Shown here: positions 24,803 through 33,657 of the stretch, piece by piece
Numbering within the stretch: position 1 is the stretch's first letter
Layout of the letters: each line of letters begins with the position of its first letter
DNA from: Clostridiales bacterium CHKCI001
GTDB taxonomy: Bacteria > Bacillota > Clostridia > Lachnospirales > Lachnospiraceae
Length of the DNA stretch: 64,000 nt
Assembly: GCA_900045905.1 (NCBI GenBank)
Contig: FCNS01000008.1
Coordinates: 62,001 to 126,000 of the forward strand
Direction: 5' to 3'
Program-made: the position numbers and the translations under genes
Notes under the pieces: generated by a model
The model's input: the letters and a program-made list of their open reading frames with translations, nothing else
Database searches by the model: none
What the model was told of the DNA's origin: nothing

Positions 24803-27217
24803 TTATTTGGCAGGTTTCTGTACAATATTGATAATACGTCCTGGAACATAAATTTCTTTTACAATGACACCATTTAATTTATCTCCAAGCGTTTTTTTCG
24901 CAGTTTCAATTGCATCTTCTTTGCTAATATCGGCTGGAATGGTAACGGTTCCTTTTGTCTTTCCATTGATCTGAACTGCAATTTCTATTTCGTCATCTTT
25001 CAAATGTTCTTCCTCGTATTTTGGCCATTGGCTGTGGAATACACTGCCCGTTCCGCCCAATTGTTCCCAAAGTTCTTCTCCCATATGAGGAGCAAATGGA
25101 GACAACAAAATTACAAACGTCTTCAATGTTTCCTTATCAATTCCGCCCTGCTTCTTGGACAATTCAATCAACTTATTATTATATTCCATAAATCCAGAAA
25201 TGACCGTATTTAAACTAAATTGCTCAAAACGAGTTTCAATATCGTATATTAAACGATGTCTCAACTTGATCATTTCCTTTGTAGGTTGAATATCCAAATC
25301 TTTGGAAGCTTGTACTAAATTCCAGAAACGATTCAGGAAACGATATACACCATCAATTCCTCTGTCATCCCATTCTGCATCTAATTCTGGAGGACCTACA
25401 AATAATTCGTACAGACGTAATGCATCACATCCGTAATTTTCTACCAAATCATCTGGAGATACAACATTACCTTTTGACTTTGACATCTTAATACCATTTT
25501 TACCATTAATCATACCTTGATTAAACAACTTTGTAAACGGTTCATCAAAATCTACGACACCAATATCATGTAAGAACTTTGTATAAAATCTGGAATATAA
25601 CAAGTGAAGAACGGCATGTTCTACACCACCAATATACATATCAACTGGCAAATACTTGTCTGCAATCTCACGATTTACTAATTCTTTATCATTTTTATTA
25701 TCCACATAACGTAAGAAATACCAAGAAGAACCAGCCCACTGTGGCATTGTATTGGTTTCTCTCTTTGCAGGTCTTCCACAAACTGGACAAGTCGTATTCA
25801 CCCACTCATCAATCGCAGCCAGTGGAGATTCTCCTGTTCCTGTTGGTTCATATTGTTCTACTTCTGGTAATTCCAATGGCAATTGATCTTCTGGAACCGG
25901 AACACATCCACAATGTTCACAATGAACAATCGGAATCGGTTCTCCCCAATATCTCTGGCGAGAGAATACCCAATCACGCAGCTTGTACTGTGTTGTCTTC
26001 TTTCCAATTCCTCTTGCTTCAATTTCAATTGGAGCAGATTTCTTTAATTCGGCAGAATCTCTTCCTGTCCATTCTCCAGAATTAATCACAATACCAGATG
26101 CTGTGTAAGCTTCCTTTAATTCTTGTTCTTTTCCATCTGGAGAGATAACTTGAATAATTGGAATATTAAACTTCTTTGCAAATTCAAAGTCACGGTCATC
26201 ATGGGCAGGTACACACATAATCGCACCTGTACCATAATCTGCCAGTACATAATCCGATAACCAGATCGGAATTTTGGCTCCATTTAATGGATTGATCGCA
26301 TAGCTTCCAGTAAATACACCTGTCTTTTCTTTGTCTTGCATACGATCTACATTCGAACGCATAGATGTTTTGAAAATATAATCTTCCACTGCTTCTCTCG
26401 TCTCATCCGTTGCCAAGCTCTTTGCCATTGCATGTTCTGGAGCCAGAACCATAAAGGTAGCACCATATAACGTATCTGGACGAGTAGTATAAACCTTAAT
26501 TGTTTCTTCCTTGCCATCCACTGCAAAGTCAATTTCAGCACCATTGCTCTTTCCAATCCAATCTGCCTGCATTTTCTTTACTTTTTCTGGCCAGTCTAAT
26601 TTATTTAAGTCTTCCAATAAACGATCGGCATATGCTGTAATCTTTAACATCCACTGCTTTAAATTCTTCTTTGTTACTTCTGCTCCACAGCGCTCGCAGC
26701 GTCCATTGACTACTTCTTCATTCGCCAATCCCGTCTTACAAGATGGACACCAGTTAATTGGCATTTCCTTCTCATAAGCTAATCCTGCTTTAAACATTTT
26801 TACAAAGATCCACTGTGTCCATTTATAAAAAGCTGGATCGGTCGTATTTACTTCCATATCCCAATCATAAATCGCTGCAATTTGGTTAATCTGTTTCTTT
26901 ATATTTTTAATATTTTCTGCTGTAGAAACAGCTGGATGTACTTTATTCTTAATCGCATAATTCTCTGCTGGAAGTCCAAATGCATCCCATCCCATTGGAT
27001 GAATCAGATAATATCCTTGCAATAATTTATAACGGCTCCATACATCACTGATTACATAACCTCTCCAGTGGCCAACATGCAGTCCACTTCCTGATGGATA
27101 TGGAAACATATCCAAACAATAATATTTCGGTTTTTTTCCATCATTCACATTAATTGGGTGTTCTTCCCAATGTTTGCGCCATTTGGCTTCTACTTTTTTG
27201 TGCATATAAGATGCCAT
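24803..27217 (-). CDS. leuS: Leucyl-tRNA synthetase
   Basis: 804 residues, normal bacterial LeuRS length. It charges tRNA-Leu. The class I signature HVGH (HIGH) is near residue 45, the zinc-like CxxC pairs (CPSC, CERC) are near 160-180, the CP1 editing domain is in the middle (TTRPDTLYG, with the ACVPAHDDRDFEFA-type region reading CVPAHDDRDFEF), and KMSKS is near residue 579. The C-terminus ends with the typical VNGKTKGTV-like segment. Upstream is a T-box leader. Confidence 0.98.
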   Translation of the reverse strand: MASYMHKKVEAKWRKHWEEHPINVNDGKKPKYYCLDMFPYPSGSGLHVGHWRGYVISDVWSRYKLLQGYYLIHPMGWDAFGLPAENYAIKNKVHPAVSTAENIKNIKKQINQIAAIYDWDMEVNTTDPAFYKWTQWIFVKMFKAGLAYEKEMPINWCPSCKTGLANEEVVNGRCERCGAEVTKKNLKQWMLKITAYADRLLEDLNKLDWPEKVKKMQADWIGKSNGAEIDFAVDGKEETIKVYTTRPDTLYGATFMVLAPEHAMAKSLATDETREAVEDYIFKTSMRSNVDRMQDKEKTGVFTGSYAINPLNGAKIPIWLSDYVLADYGTGAIMCVPAHDDRDFEFAKKFNIPIIQVISPDGKEQELKEAYTASGIVINSGEWTGRDSAELKKSAPIEIEARGIGKKTTQYKLRDWVFSRQRYWGEPIPIVHCEHCGCVPVPEDQLPLELPEVEQYEPTGTGESPLAAIDEWVNTTCPVCGRPAKRETNTMPQWAGSSWYFLRYVDNKNDKELVNREIADKYLPVDMYIGGVEHAVLHLLYSRFYTKFLHDIGVVDFDEPFTKLFNQGMINGKNGIKMSKSKGNVVSPDDLVENYGCDALRLYELFVGPPELDAEWDDRGIDGVYRFLNRFWNLVQASKDLDIQPTKEMIKLRHRLIYDIETRFEQFSLNTVISGFMEYNNKLIELSKKQGGIDKETLKTFVILLSPFAPHMGEELWEQLGGTGSVFHSQWPKYEEEHLKDDEIEIAVQINGKTKGTVTIPADISKEDAIETAKKTLGDKLNGVIVKEIYVPGRIINIVQKPAK

Positions 27218-27240
27218 AACAAAAATTCCTCACTTTCATA

Positions 27241-27477
27241 AAAATCCCCCTCGTCTCATCTTATTTATAGAGACGAAGGGGGAATTCGCGGTACCACTCT
27301 ATTTCATATCATTCGATATGCACTCTTTTTCCGTAACGTGGAACTCCGTCCTGACTTACTAAAAGTTCTGCCAGGCTACTCCAAGACCAGTTCAATAATA
27401 TGGGGTACTGTCTCACACCATCCGACAGCTCTCTGAAACCTTGCATTACCTACTACTTCTCTTCGTCGTATTTATCT
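27241..27477 (-). promoter_or_regulatory. T-box riboswitch controlling leuS
   Basis: On the minus strand the T-box core AGAGTGGTACCGCG is at 27288-27301, preceded by stem I elements ACGAAGAGAAGTAG, AGAGAGCTGTCGG and GTGTGAGACAG. The terminator pairs CCCCCTTCGTCTC with GAGACGAGGGGG before TTTTTA, which ends shortly before the leuS SD. Within the specifier region GAACTGGTCTTGGAG the leucine codon CTG (or CTT) is the likely specifier; which one is used was not resolved. Uncharged tRNA-Leu should favour antitermination. Confidence 0.95.
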
Positions 27478-27486
27478 ATGGTAACG

Positions 27487-27516
27487 ATTGTACACCATGC
27501 GAAAAGAATTTGTCAA
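27487..27516 (-). promoter_or_regulatory. leuS promoter
   Basis: TTGACA (27511-27516), 18-base spacer, TACAAT (27487-27492), just upstream of the T-box. Confidence 0.8.
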
Positions 27517-27576
27517 GTACTTGAACTACTATTTTTGCTAAACACACCGTTCTCCACCCAAGTTCTACATACTTGA

Positions 27577-28413
27577 CTATACTTCTGAAAGCTGGTCATT
27601 TACTACACGCTCAATATGCATTGCTAAATATCCAATTTCTACTTCGTCTAATTTACATTTGAGACTCAGTCCAATTTCATCGCAAATAAGCGTTGCTGTC
27701 TGAAATGCTTCTGGAAACTTAACTTCCATATAGTCGTTCATATTTAATTTTAACTGCTCTCCACTCATCGCACGTGCGACCATATAACGTACATGATTCA
27801 TTAAACGGTTATATGCCAATGACATAACATCAATTTTCTTTCCAGTCTGTTTCTCCACTAAAGAAATACATTCTTTCACTGCTCTCGCAATCTGCATCGC
27901 TTGGGATACTTTTTCATCCTCAATCGCGGAATGGATATGCAGTGCAATATAGCCAATTTCATGCTGATCAATCTTAATTTGCATTCGCTCCCATAGTAAC
28001 GATTCGATACATTGTGCTACTTTATATTCCTTATAAAATAATACCCGAATATCATCCGTTAATGGGTTACTGATTTGCTCACAGTTTTGGATCCGTTTGA
28101 TGGCATATTCAATATGATCCGCCATTGGAAAAAGGATCGTTCGATCAATTTTCCCAAATACTTTTTCTGCTTCATTCAAAACCGCATCAGCAAGTTCAAG
28201 GCAGATCGGGGAAACTGATTTAATAATCTCTTTTGCTTCCCCTCTCTCGGTCAACTCTTGTAACGAATATACAGTATCTTCTGGCCTCTTTCCTATTCGT
28301 TCACTTACCTTCTTGCCAAAACCTACTCCTTTCCCCATGATCAGATATTCTTTGTTATCCGTCCATATTGCAATGACTGAATTATGGTTTAAAACTTTTT
28401 TAATTCTATACAT
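27577..28413 (-). CDS. glcT: BglG/LicT-family antiterminator (GlcT-like)
   Basis: 278 residues. The N-terminal CAT RNA-binding domain (about 1-58, MYRIKKVLNHNSVIAI, GKGVGFGKK) is followed by two PRD domains. The phosphorylatable histidines are visible: DHIEYAI and ALHIHSA in PRD1, NHVRYMV and AMHIERV in PRD2. It is regulated by PTS phosphorylation. It lies 24 bases downstream of ptsG, whose leader contains a RAT-like site overlapping a terminator, so PtsG expression is the likely target. Confidence 0.92.
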   Translation of the reverse strand: MYRIKKVLNHNSVIAIWTDNKEYLIMGKGVGFGKKVSERIGKRPEDTVYSLQELTERGEAKEIIKSVSPICLELADAVLNEAEKVFGKIDRTILFPMADHIEYAIKRIQNCEQISNPLTDDIRVLFYKEYKVAQCIESLLWERMQIKIDQHEIGYIALHIHSAIEDEKVSQAMQIARAVKECISLVEKQTGKKIDVMSLAYNRLMNHVRYMVARAMSGEQLKLNMNDYMEVKFPEAFQTATLICDEIGLSLKCKLDEVEIGYLAMHIERVVNDQLSEV

Positions 28414-28437
28414 ATCTCATCCCACTCACATTGATCT

Positions 28438-30603
28438 TTATTCGTAAATGTCAACTGCAAAAAGGGCTTCTCCTGCCTGTACATTTCCTTCCTTTAAAAG
28501 ACGAATCCTTTGATTATCTCCTAATTCCGTACATAAGATTGGAGAGACGATGGATGGTGCATTTTTCTTTAAATAATCCAAATCCAACTTCAGCATCGGT
28601 TCACCCTTTTTCACCTTTTGTCCGTTTTCTACAAAAACTTCAAATCCTTTTCCATTTAATTTCACTGTATCAATTCCGATATGAATTAAGAGGCTCACTC
28701 CAGAGTTTGTTACAAAACCAAGTGCATGTTTTGTTTCAAAAACGAAGCAGACTTCTCCGTCTTCTGGTGCTCTTACAATCGGATCAACTGGAGTTACGAC
28801 TGCACCATCGCCCATCATTCTGCTGGCAAATGCTTCATCTGGTGCAGTTGCCAAATCCGCTGCAATACCTTGGATTGGACTTGAAATAATAATGGATTCT
28901 ACTACTTTTTCTTGCTTCTTTTCTTCTTTTTTCTCTTCTACTACTTCTGCTGTTTCTGTACTTGTATATATTTCATTTGGTGCTGTTTCTAAGTAATCTT
29001 CCAAATTGGATTTAATTACCGTTACATGAGGTCCATAAATAACTTGTACACCATTGCCTTTATGCACTATACCTGATGCTCCTGTAGATTTTAATAACGC
29101 ATCATTTACTAATTCTGCATTATGTACTGTACAACGAAGTCTTGTCGCACAACAATCCACATCACTGATATTTTTCTTTCCGCCAAGACCTCTTGTAATT
29201 GTCTCACTGACAGAATCTGTGCTTGCTTTTTCAGCACCTGCATTGTTTCCTTCTTTTCTTGCATTCACATCCGCTTTTGTATATAACTTCGTCTCTACAT
29301 CATCTTCTTCTCGTCCAGGTGTCTTAAAGTTAAACTTTTTAATCAAGAACTTGAAAGTAAAATAATATAAGAAGAAATATACAATACCAGCTGGAATTAC
29401 CATCATCCAGCTTGTCTTTTCATTTCCCTGCAAAATTCCGAATAGGAAAAAGTCCAACAATCCGCCTGAAAATGTCAGTCCTACGGCAATGTTTAGCATA
29501 TGTGCAACCATATAGGCAGAACCTGCGAATACTACTTGTACTGCAAATAATGCTGGTGCTACGAATAAGAAGGAAAATTCAAGTGGCTCTGTAATACCAG
29601 TCATCATACATGCTAATGATGCAGACAATAATAAACCACCTGCTACTTTTTTCTTTTCTGGCTTTGCACACTGATACATCGCAAGTGCTGCTCCTGGCAA
29701 ACCAAAAATCATAAAGATAAACTCACCAGAGAAATATCTTGTTGCATCTGAACTAAAATGTGCCACATTTGCAGAGTCTGCCAGCTGCGCAAAGAAAATA
29801 TTCTGTCCACCCTGAACTAACTGGCCTGCTACGTCCATTGTTCCACCCACTGCTGTCTGCCAAAATGGCATATAGAACACATGATGTAATCCAAATGGAA
29901 TTAATGCTCGCTTAATTAAACCGAAAACTAATGTTCCAATATATCCGCTTCCAGTTACTAAATTTCCTAATGCATAGATTCCGTTCTGTACCGCTGGCCA
30001 TACAAAATATAATGCAATTCCGACAAACATATAGACAATCGTGGAAATAATTGGAACAAATCGAGTACCCCCAAAAAATGATAATGCATTTGGCAACGCA
30101 ATTTTATAAAAACGATTATGCAATGCTGCAACACCTAATCCTACGATAATGCCGCCAAATACACCCATCTGTAATGTTTGGATTCCACATGCAGAAGCAA
30201 TTGTTCCGTCCAACACGCTTTCTGCGATCTGGCCATCTTCCAGAATCTGACCTGTAATTGTCAGCATCGCATTAATCGCTGTATTCATTACAAAGTAGGC
30301 AATAACAGCAGATAATGCTGCAACTTCCTTTTCCTTCTTTGCCATACCAATTGCAACTCCTACTGCAAAGATCAGCGGTAAGTTGTCAAAGACTACACTT
30401 CCTACTTTGTTCATAATAATAAGTAACGCATGAAGAAGTGTACCATCTCCTAAGATTTTTTCCAATCCATATGTAGCAATTGTTGTCTCATTTGTAAAGG
30501 AACTTCCGATTCCTAACAATAGACCTGCAACTGGCAGAATTGCAATCGGCAGCATAAAACTCCGTCCAACACGCTGCAAAACACTAAAAATTTTGTCCTT
30601 CAT
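28438..30603 (-). CDS. ptsG: PTS glucose-family transporter subunit IICBA
   Basis: 721 residues in order IIC-IIB-IIA. Residues about 1-400 form the membrane IIC domain starting FSVLQRVGRSFMLPIAILP. The IIB domain carries the phospho-Cys in DVDCCATRLRC near 486. The IIA domain (about 570-721) contains SLLIHIGIDTV with the phospho-His near 636. It imports and phosphorylates a hexose, most likely glucose given the GlcT partner, though N-acetylglucosamine cannot be excluded. SD GAAAGGAG. Leader has promoter, RAT and terminator. Confidence 0.94.
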   Translation of the reverse strand: MKDKIFSVLQRVGRSFMLPIAILPVAGLLLGIGSSFTNETTIATYGLEKILGDGTLLHALLIIMNKVGSVVFDNLPLIFAVGVAIGMAKKEKEVAALSAVIAYFVMNTAINAMLTITGQILEDGQIAESVLDGTIASACGIQTLQMGVFGGIIVGLGVAALHNRFYKIALPNALSFFGGTRFVPIISTIVYMFVGIALYFVWPAVQNGIYALGNLVTGSGYIGTLVFGLIKRALIPFGLHHVFYMPFWQTAVGGTMDVAGQLVQGGQNIFFAQLADSANVAHFSSDATRYFSGEFIFMIFGLPGAALAMYQCAKPEKKKVAGGLLLSASLACMMTGITEPLEFSFLFVAPALFAVQVVFAGSAYMVAHMLNIAVGLTFSGGLLDFFLFGILQGNEKTSWMMVIPAGIVYFFLYYFTFKFLIKKFNFKTPGREEDDVETKLYTKADVNARKEGNNAGAEKASTDSVSETITRGLGGKKNISDVDCCATRLRCTVHNAELVNDALLKSTGASGIVHKGNGVQVIYGPHVTVIKSNLEDYLETAPNEIYTSTETAEVVEEKKEEKKQEKVVESIIISSPIQGIAADLATAPDEAFASRMMGDGAVVTPVDPIVRAPEDGEVCFVFETKHALGFVTNSGVSLLIHIGIDTVKLNGKGFEVFVENGQKVKKGEPMLKLDLDYLKKNAPSIVSPILCTELGDNQRIRLLKEGNVQAGEALFAVDIYE

Positions 30604-30686
30604 TCTCTTTTCTCCTTTCTAATTGGGAAATCGGATGAATGCATATTTATGTACAATTTTGCAGCCTAAAAGTTTCTCAGACAAAC

Positions 30687-30743
30687 AAAAAAGACATTAA
30701 ATACACATAAACATCCAACATAATGATTATGTATAGTGAATGC
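30687..30743 (-). terminator. Conditional terminator in the ptsG leader
   Basis: On the minus strand CATT ... ATACATAA pairs with TTATGTGTAT ... AATG, then TTTTTT. Its 5' strand overlaps the 3' end of the RAT site, as in known antitermination switches. Confidence 0.75.
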
Positions 30744-30761
30744 CTCCGTCTGAGTAACATA
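30737..30761 (-). promoter_or_regulatory. RAT (ribonucleic antiterminator) site for GlcT
   Basis: Minus strand TGTTACT-CAGAC-GGAGGCATTCA, keeping the GTTACT ... AGGCA core of GlcT/LicT targets. It lies about 10 bases after the predicted start and overlaps the terminator stem. Confidence 0.75.
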
Positions 30762-30776
30762 CTATATCTTAAATAT

Positions 30777-30805
30777 AAATTAACATTTAATTCTCAATTT
30801 GTCAA
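30777..30805 (-). promoter_or_regulatory. ptsG promoter
   Basis: TTGACA (30800-30805), 17-base spacer, TAATTT (30777-30782). Confidence 0.75.
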
Positions 30806-30911
30806 GTATTTTTTTAGCAAAACTTATAAAACAATCAAATTCCTTCGATTAACTACCTTTCAAAATGAATAAAAATATTTCTATTCATTGATTTTTTATA
30901 TACATGGAAAA

Positions 30912-30946
30912 AGCAAGTCTACTCAAAAATTATTAGAGACTTGCTT
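30912..30946 (-). terminator. Terminator after the amidohydrolase gene
   Basis: AGCAAGTCT and AGACTTGCT flank an A/T-rich loop; T-runs occur on both strands. Its plus-strand U-run flows into an R2 remnant. Confidence 0.7.
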
Positions 30947-30980
30947 TTTATTGTGGTAATATGCAAAAAGAGTTTTCCAT
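30947..30980 (-). repeat. R2 remnant copy g
   Basis: Plus strand TTTATTGTGGTAATATGCAAAAAGAG resembles the R2 box TTATCGTGATATGCAAAAGAAAG; the palindrome's far arm is lost. Again joined to a terminator. Confidence 0.4.
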
Positions 30981-31047
30981 AAAAATCTATAGTATCATGA
31001 GCTTAAAAAGCATCTTTCTACATAATATCTATCGATTGTGATACATA

Positions 31048-32217
31048 TTATAATTCTTTATTATTATTTTCATAAATAAGCTTTCCGTTTATTATTGTGT
31101 AAAGCGTATTTGTAAACACTTCCATAGGGTTTCCATTGAATATTGCAATATCTGCATCTTTTCCAGGTTCCAAGCTTCCCACCTGATGATCTACCCCGCA
31201 TATTTTAGCGGCATTAATTGTAATTGCCTTTAATCCTTCTTCCATTGAAAGTCCTTGTTTTACTGCAAGACCTGCACATAATGGTAAGTATTTAATTACG
31301 GATACTGGATGATCAGTAGTAATTGCAATTAGAACGCCTACCTGGTTTAAAATATGATTTGTTTTAAAGCTCATATTTTGTAGTTCAATTTTCGATCGTG
31401 CAGTTAAACCAGGACCAACGATCGCTGGAAAACCCGATTCTAAAATTTTATCTGCAATCAAATGTCCTTCCGTACAATGATCCAATGTCAGATTCAATCC
31501 AAATTCTTTCGCAATACGAATTGCAGTAAGAATATCATCCGCTCTGTGTACATGAGCTTTCAAAGGAATTTCATGGTTCAATACTGGAATCCACGCTTCC
31601 ATCTTTAGATCAATTTCCCCTAAATTTCCACTTTCTTTTTGCTTTTTATAATGATTCGCTTTTGTCAGTTCTTCTCGCAGCATAGCAGCAATTCCCATGC
31701 GGGAACAAGGCATTTGATCTTTATCTCCATAATTAGTTTTCGGATTTTCACCAAATGCTACCTTCATCGCCGCTGGAGCTTTTACAATCATATCATCAAT
31801 ACATCGCCCTTGTGTTTTAATAAAAGCAAATTGTCCACCTACTACATTAGAACTTCCAGGTCCTACCATAACAGAGGTAATTCCTGCCATAATTGCTTCA
31901 TGAAATGCTGCATCCATTGGATTTATAGCATCGATTGCCCGAAGATCCGCTGTAATAGGAGTCGTCATTTCATTACAATCATCTCCTATAATCCCATGTT
32001 TATCTTCTGTAATTCCAATATGACAATGAGCCTCTATAATCCCTGGCATAACCCAGGACCCATTCACTTCCAAAATCTTATTTTCATTTTCTCTTTTATA
32101 GTCCTTCAAGTCCTCCATTGATCCAACTGCTTCTATTATATGACCATTTGTTCGAACGAATCCATTTTCATATACTTTTCCAGCCATAGTTAATATTTTA
32201 CCATTCAAAATCAGCAT
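31048..32217 (-). CDS. Amidohydrolase (imidazolonepropionase-like)
   Basis: 389 residues from the ATG at 32217, seven bases after GGAGG; earlier in-frame Mets lie upstream of or inside the SD. Metal ligands of the superfamily are visible: EAHCHIG (HxH) near residue 60, HVHRADD, DHCTEGH, and a late TTDHP Asp. The C-terminal GSLEPGKDADIAIFNGNP is the usual composite-domain end. It hydrolyses a C-N bond in a small molecule or dipeptide; substrate unknown. It is not a canonical HutI. Confidence 0.88.
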   Translation of the reverse strand: MLILNGKILTMAGKVYENGFVRTNGHIIEAVGSMEDLKDYKRENENKILEVNGSWVMPGIIEAHCHIGITEDKHGIIGDDCNEMTTPITADLRAIDAINPMDAAFHEAIMAGITSVMVGPGSSNVVGGQFAFIKTQGRCIDDMIVKAPAAMKVAFGENPKTNYGDKDQMPCSRMGIAAMLREELTKANHYKKQKESGNLGEIDLKMEAWIPVLNHEIPLKAHVHRADDILTAIRIAKEFGLNLTLDHCTEGHLIADKILESGFPAIVGPGLTARSKIELQNMSFKTNHILNQVGVLIAITTDHPVSVIKYLPLCAGLAVKQGLSMEEGLKAITINAAKICGVDHQVGSLEPGKDADIAIFNGNPMEVFTNTLYTIINGKLIYENNNKEL

Positions 32218-32257
32218 CGTCATTCCTCCAAGTATAATAATAATACAGTCACACATG

Positions 32258-32443
32258 CTATACTATTAACAAGTCTCCATACAGATAAATGTATATTAAA
32301 ACCACATTTTTATAAAAAATAAAAATTTTAAATATTTTTAATTTATTATTAGTATTTTTTAGACAGACATATCTATAGCTGGATTTAGTATCTGTCATTA
32401 GAAGAGGGTTATACATAATAAAGAATAACTTACTTTTCCCCAT
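32258..32443 (-). CDS. Possible 61-residue peptide with a perfect SD
   Basis: The ATG at 32443 is preceded by AAGGAGGT at close spacing, a full Shine-Dalgarno match. The peptide is MGKSKLFFIMYNPLLMTDTK followed by a basic then hydrophobic half (IFYKNVVLIYIYLYG). The composition is AT-driven and no family is recognised. It ends 40 bases before the amidohydrolase start. It may be a leader peptide, a small membrane protein, or the 5' stub of a decayed gene. Confidence 0.3.
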   Translation of the reverse strand: MGKSKLFFIMYNPLLMTDTKSSYRYVCLKNTNNKLKIFKIFIFYKNVVLIYIYLYGDLLIV

Positions 32444-32514
32444 ATTACCTCCTTCTCATAAAATACTGAGAATATTGTATCTCTTTCTATATCTTCTATA
32501 AGATTTTAGGAACG

Positions 32515-32576
32515 AAAAAAGAGATGCTGTACAACTATTTTATACTAATTGTGCGACACCTCTTTTTCATTAATAT
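32515..32576. terminator. Terminator after EFR1 gene
   Basis: AAAAAAGAGATG ... TGTACAA pairs imperfectly with TTGTGCGACA ... CCTCTTTTT. T-runs on both strands. Confidence 0.65.
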
Positions 32577-32620
32577 TTTAGGAAAATTATCCCTCTAAAA
32601 GCATTGAATCATTCCTTGAT

Positions 32621-33418
32621 TTACACAAACCATTCTGGCTCTTTTCTCTGAGAATATTTTTTCCAGAATGCAATTCGAGCGACTTGATACACAGATCCTC
32701 TAAATTTTCTAGCACCAGTCGGACAGACCTGAATACATGCGGTACAGCTAATACATTTCTTATTATCTGTAATTCTTGGATTGTCCCGATTAATTGCATG
32801 TGTCGGACATACATGTACGCAGCTTCCACAAAAATTACATTTTTTATTTCCCATAGGTTTTAATGGTATATCTATCACTTCTTGATAAGGATGATTTCCT
32901 TTTATTTGTAGGGGCTTTAATTCGCTAATAGGATATTTTCGCAGTTTTTCCATACATTTCTTACTAAATAGATCAATTTTTTTCTGATCTTCTTGATCAG
33001 GTCTTTCCTTAGCAACATTTGGAAAAATACTATGCTGTGCAATAAACGCACCTGCACCTACTATCACAAATCCCTGTTCCCTCAACAAATCACATAATTC
33101 CAACAATGCATCTTCGTACTCTCTATTCCCATACACAACTACTGCAATTGCCGCAGTATTCGTTCCTTTTAAATTACGCAAGCTCGGAATACAAATCTGT
33201 GGAATCCTTCCTGCATATACAGGCATTCCAACGATAAGTAATTCTTTTTCTTTGCAAATCACAGGTTCTGTAATTTTTTTTCGTAACAGATGATAAATCT
33301 CTCTGTCCTTACTAAATCTTGCCGCAATTCTTCCTGTTATTTTCTGCGTTGTACCAGCAGGACTAAAATCAATCTGTTTCACTAATTCATTTTTTCTCTC
33401 TATTCTTTTATCTCCCAT
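32621..33418 (-). CDS. EFR1-type flavodoxin-ferredoxin fusion protein
   Basis: 265 residues from the ATG at 33418 (SD AGGTGG; a GTG at 33427 overlaps the SD). The N-terminal flavodoxin-like half includes the FMN-contact region SPAGTTQKI and VGMPVYAGRIP. The C-terminal half has two 4Fe-4S motifs: CNFCGSCVHVCPTHAI and CISCTACIQVCPTGA. EFRR/EFR1 proteins are common in Clostridia; the redox partner is unknown. Apparently monocistronic. Confidence 0.9.
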   Translation of the reverse strand: MGDKRIERKNELVKQIDFSPAGTTQKITGRIAARFSKDREIYHLLRKKITEPVICKEKELLIVGMPVYAGRIPQICIPSLRNLKGTNTAAIAVVVYGNREYEDALLELCDLLREQGFVIVGAGAFIAQHSIFPNVAKERPDQEDQKKIDLFSKKCMEKLRKYPISELKPLQIKGNHPYQEVIDIPLKPMGNKKCNFCGSCVHVCPTHAINRDNPRITDNKKCISCTACIQVCPTGARKFRGSVYQVARIAFWKKYSQRKEPEWFV

Positions 33419-33538
33419 AATAGCCACCTAATATAACTTATTAATACAATATTGAATTGTATTTTTTCCTTTCTCTGATAATGTCAGAAATTTTTTCACT
33501 ATTATAGCACAACTATATAAAAAAGAAAAGAGTATACA

Positions 33539-33562
33539 TTCTATATGAAATACCATATAGAA
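33539..33562. promoter_or_regulatory. Inverted repeat upstream of EFR1 gene
   Basis: TTCTATATG-AAATAC-CATATAGAA, a perfect 9-bp inverted repeat about 120 bases upstream of the EFR1 start. Possible operator; no regulator assigned. Confidence 0.4.
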
Positions 33563-33591
33563 ATCGATTAAACGATTTATTATTGAAACAA

Positions 33592-33640
33592 AAGAAATCC
33601 CCATTTATTTCTCTAAGAAATTAAAACAAGGGATTTCTTT
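33592..33640 (-). terminator. Terminator after EF-G-like gene
   Basis: AGAAATCCC pairs with GGGATTTCT with an inner AATTTCT/AGAAAT hairpin; the minus strand ends TTCTTTTG. Confidence 0.65.
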
Positions 33641-33657
33641 CATAAAGTCAAAGTATT

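Noticed and set aside
33592-33640. R2-like sequence after the EF-G-like gene
   Set aside because: It begins AAAAGAAATCC like R2 but lacks the central CTCCACTGGAG and the ATCACGAT box; it is an ordinary terminator.
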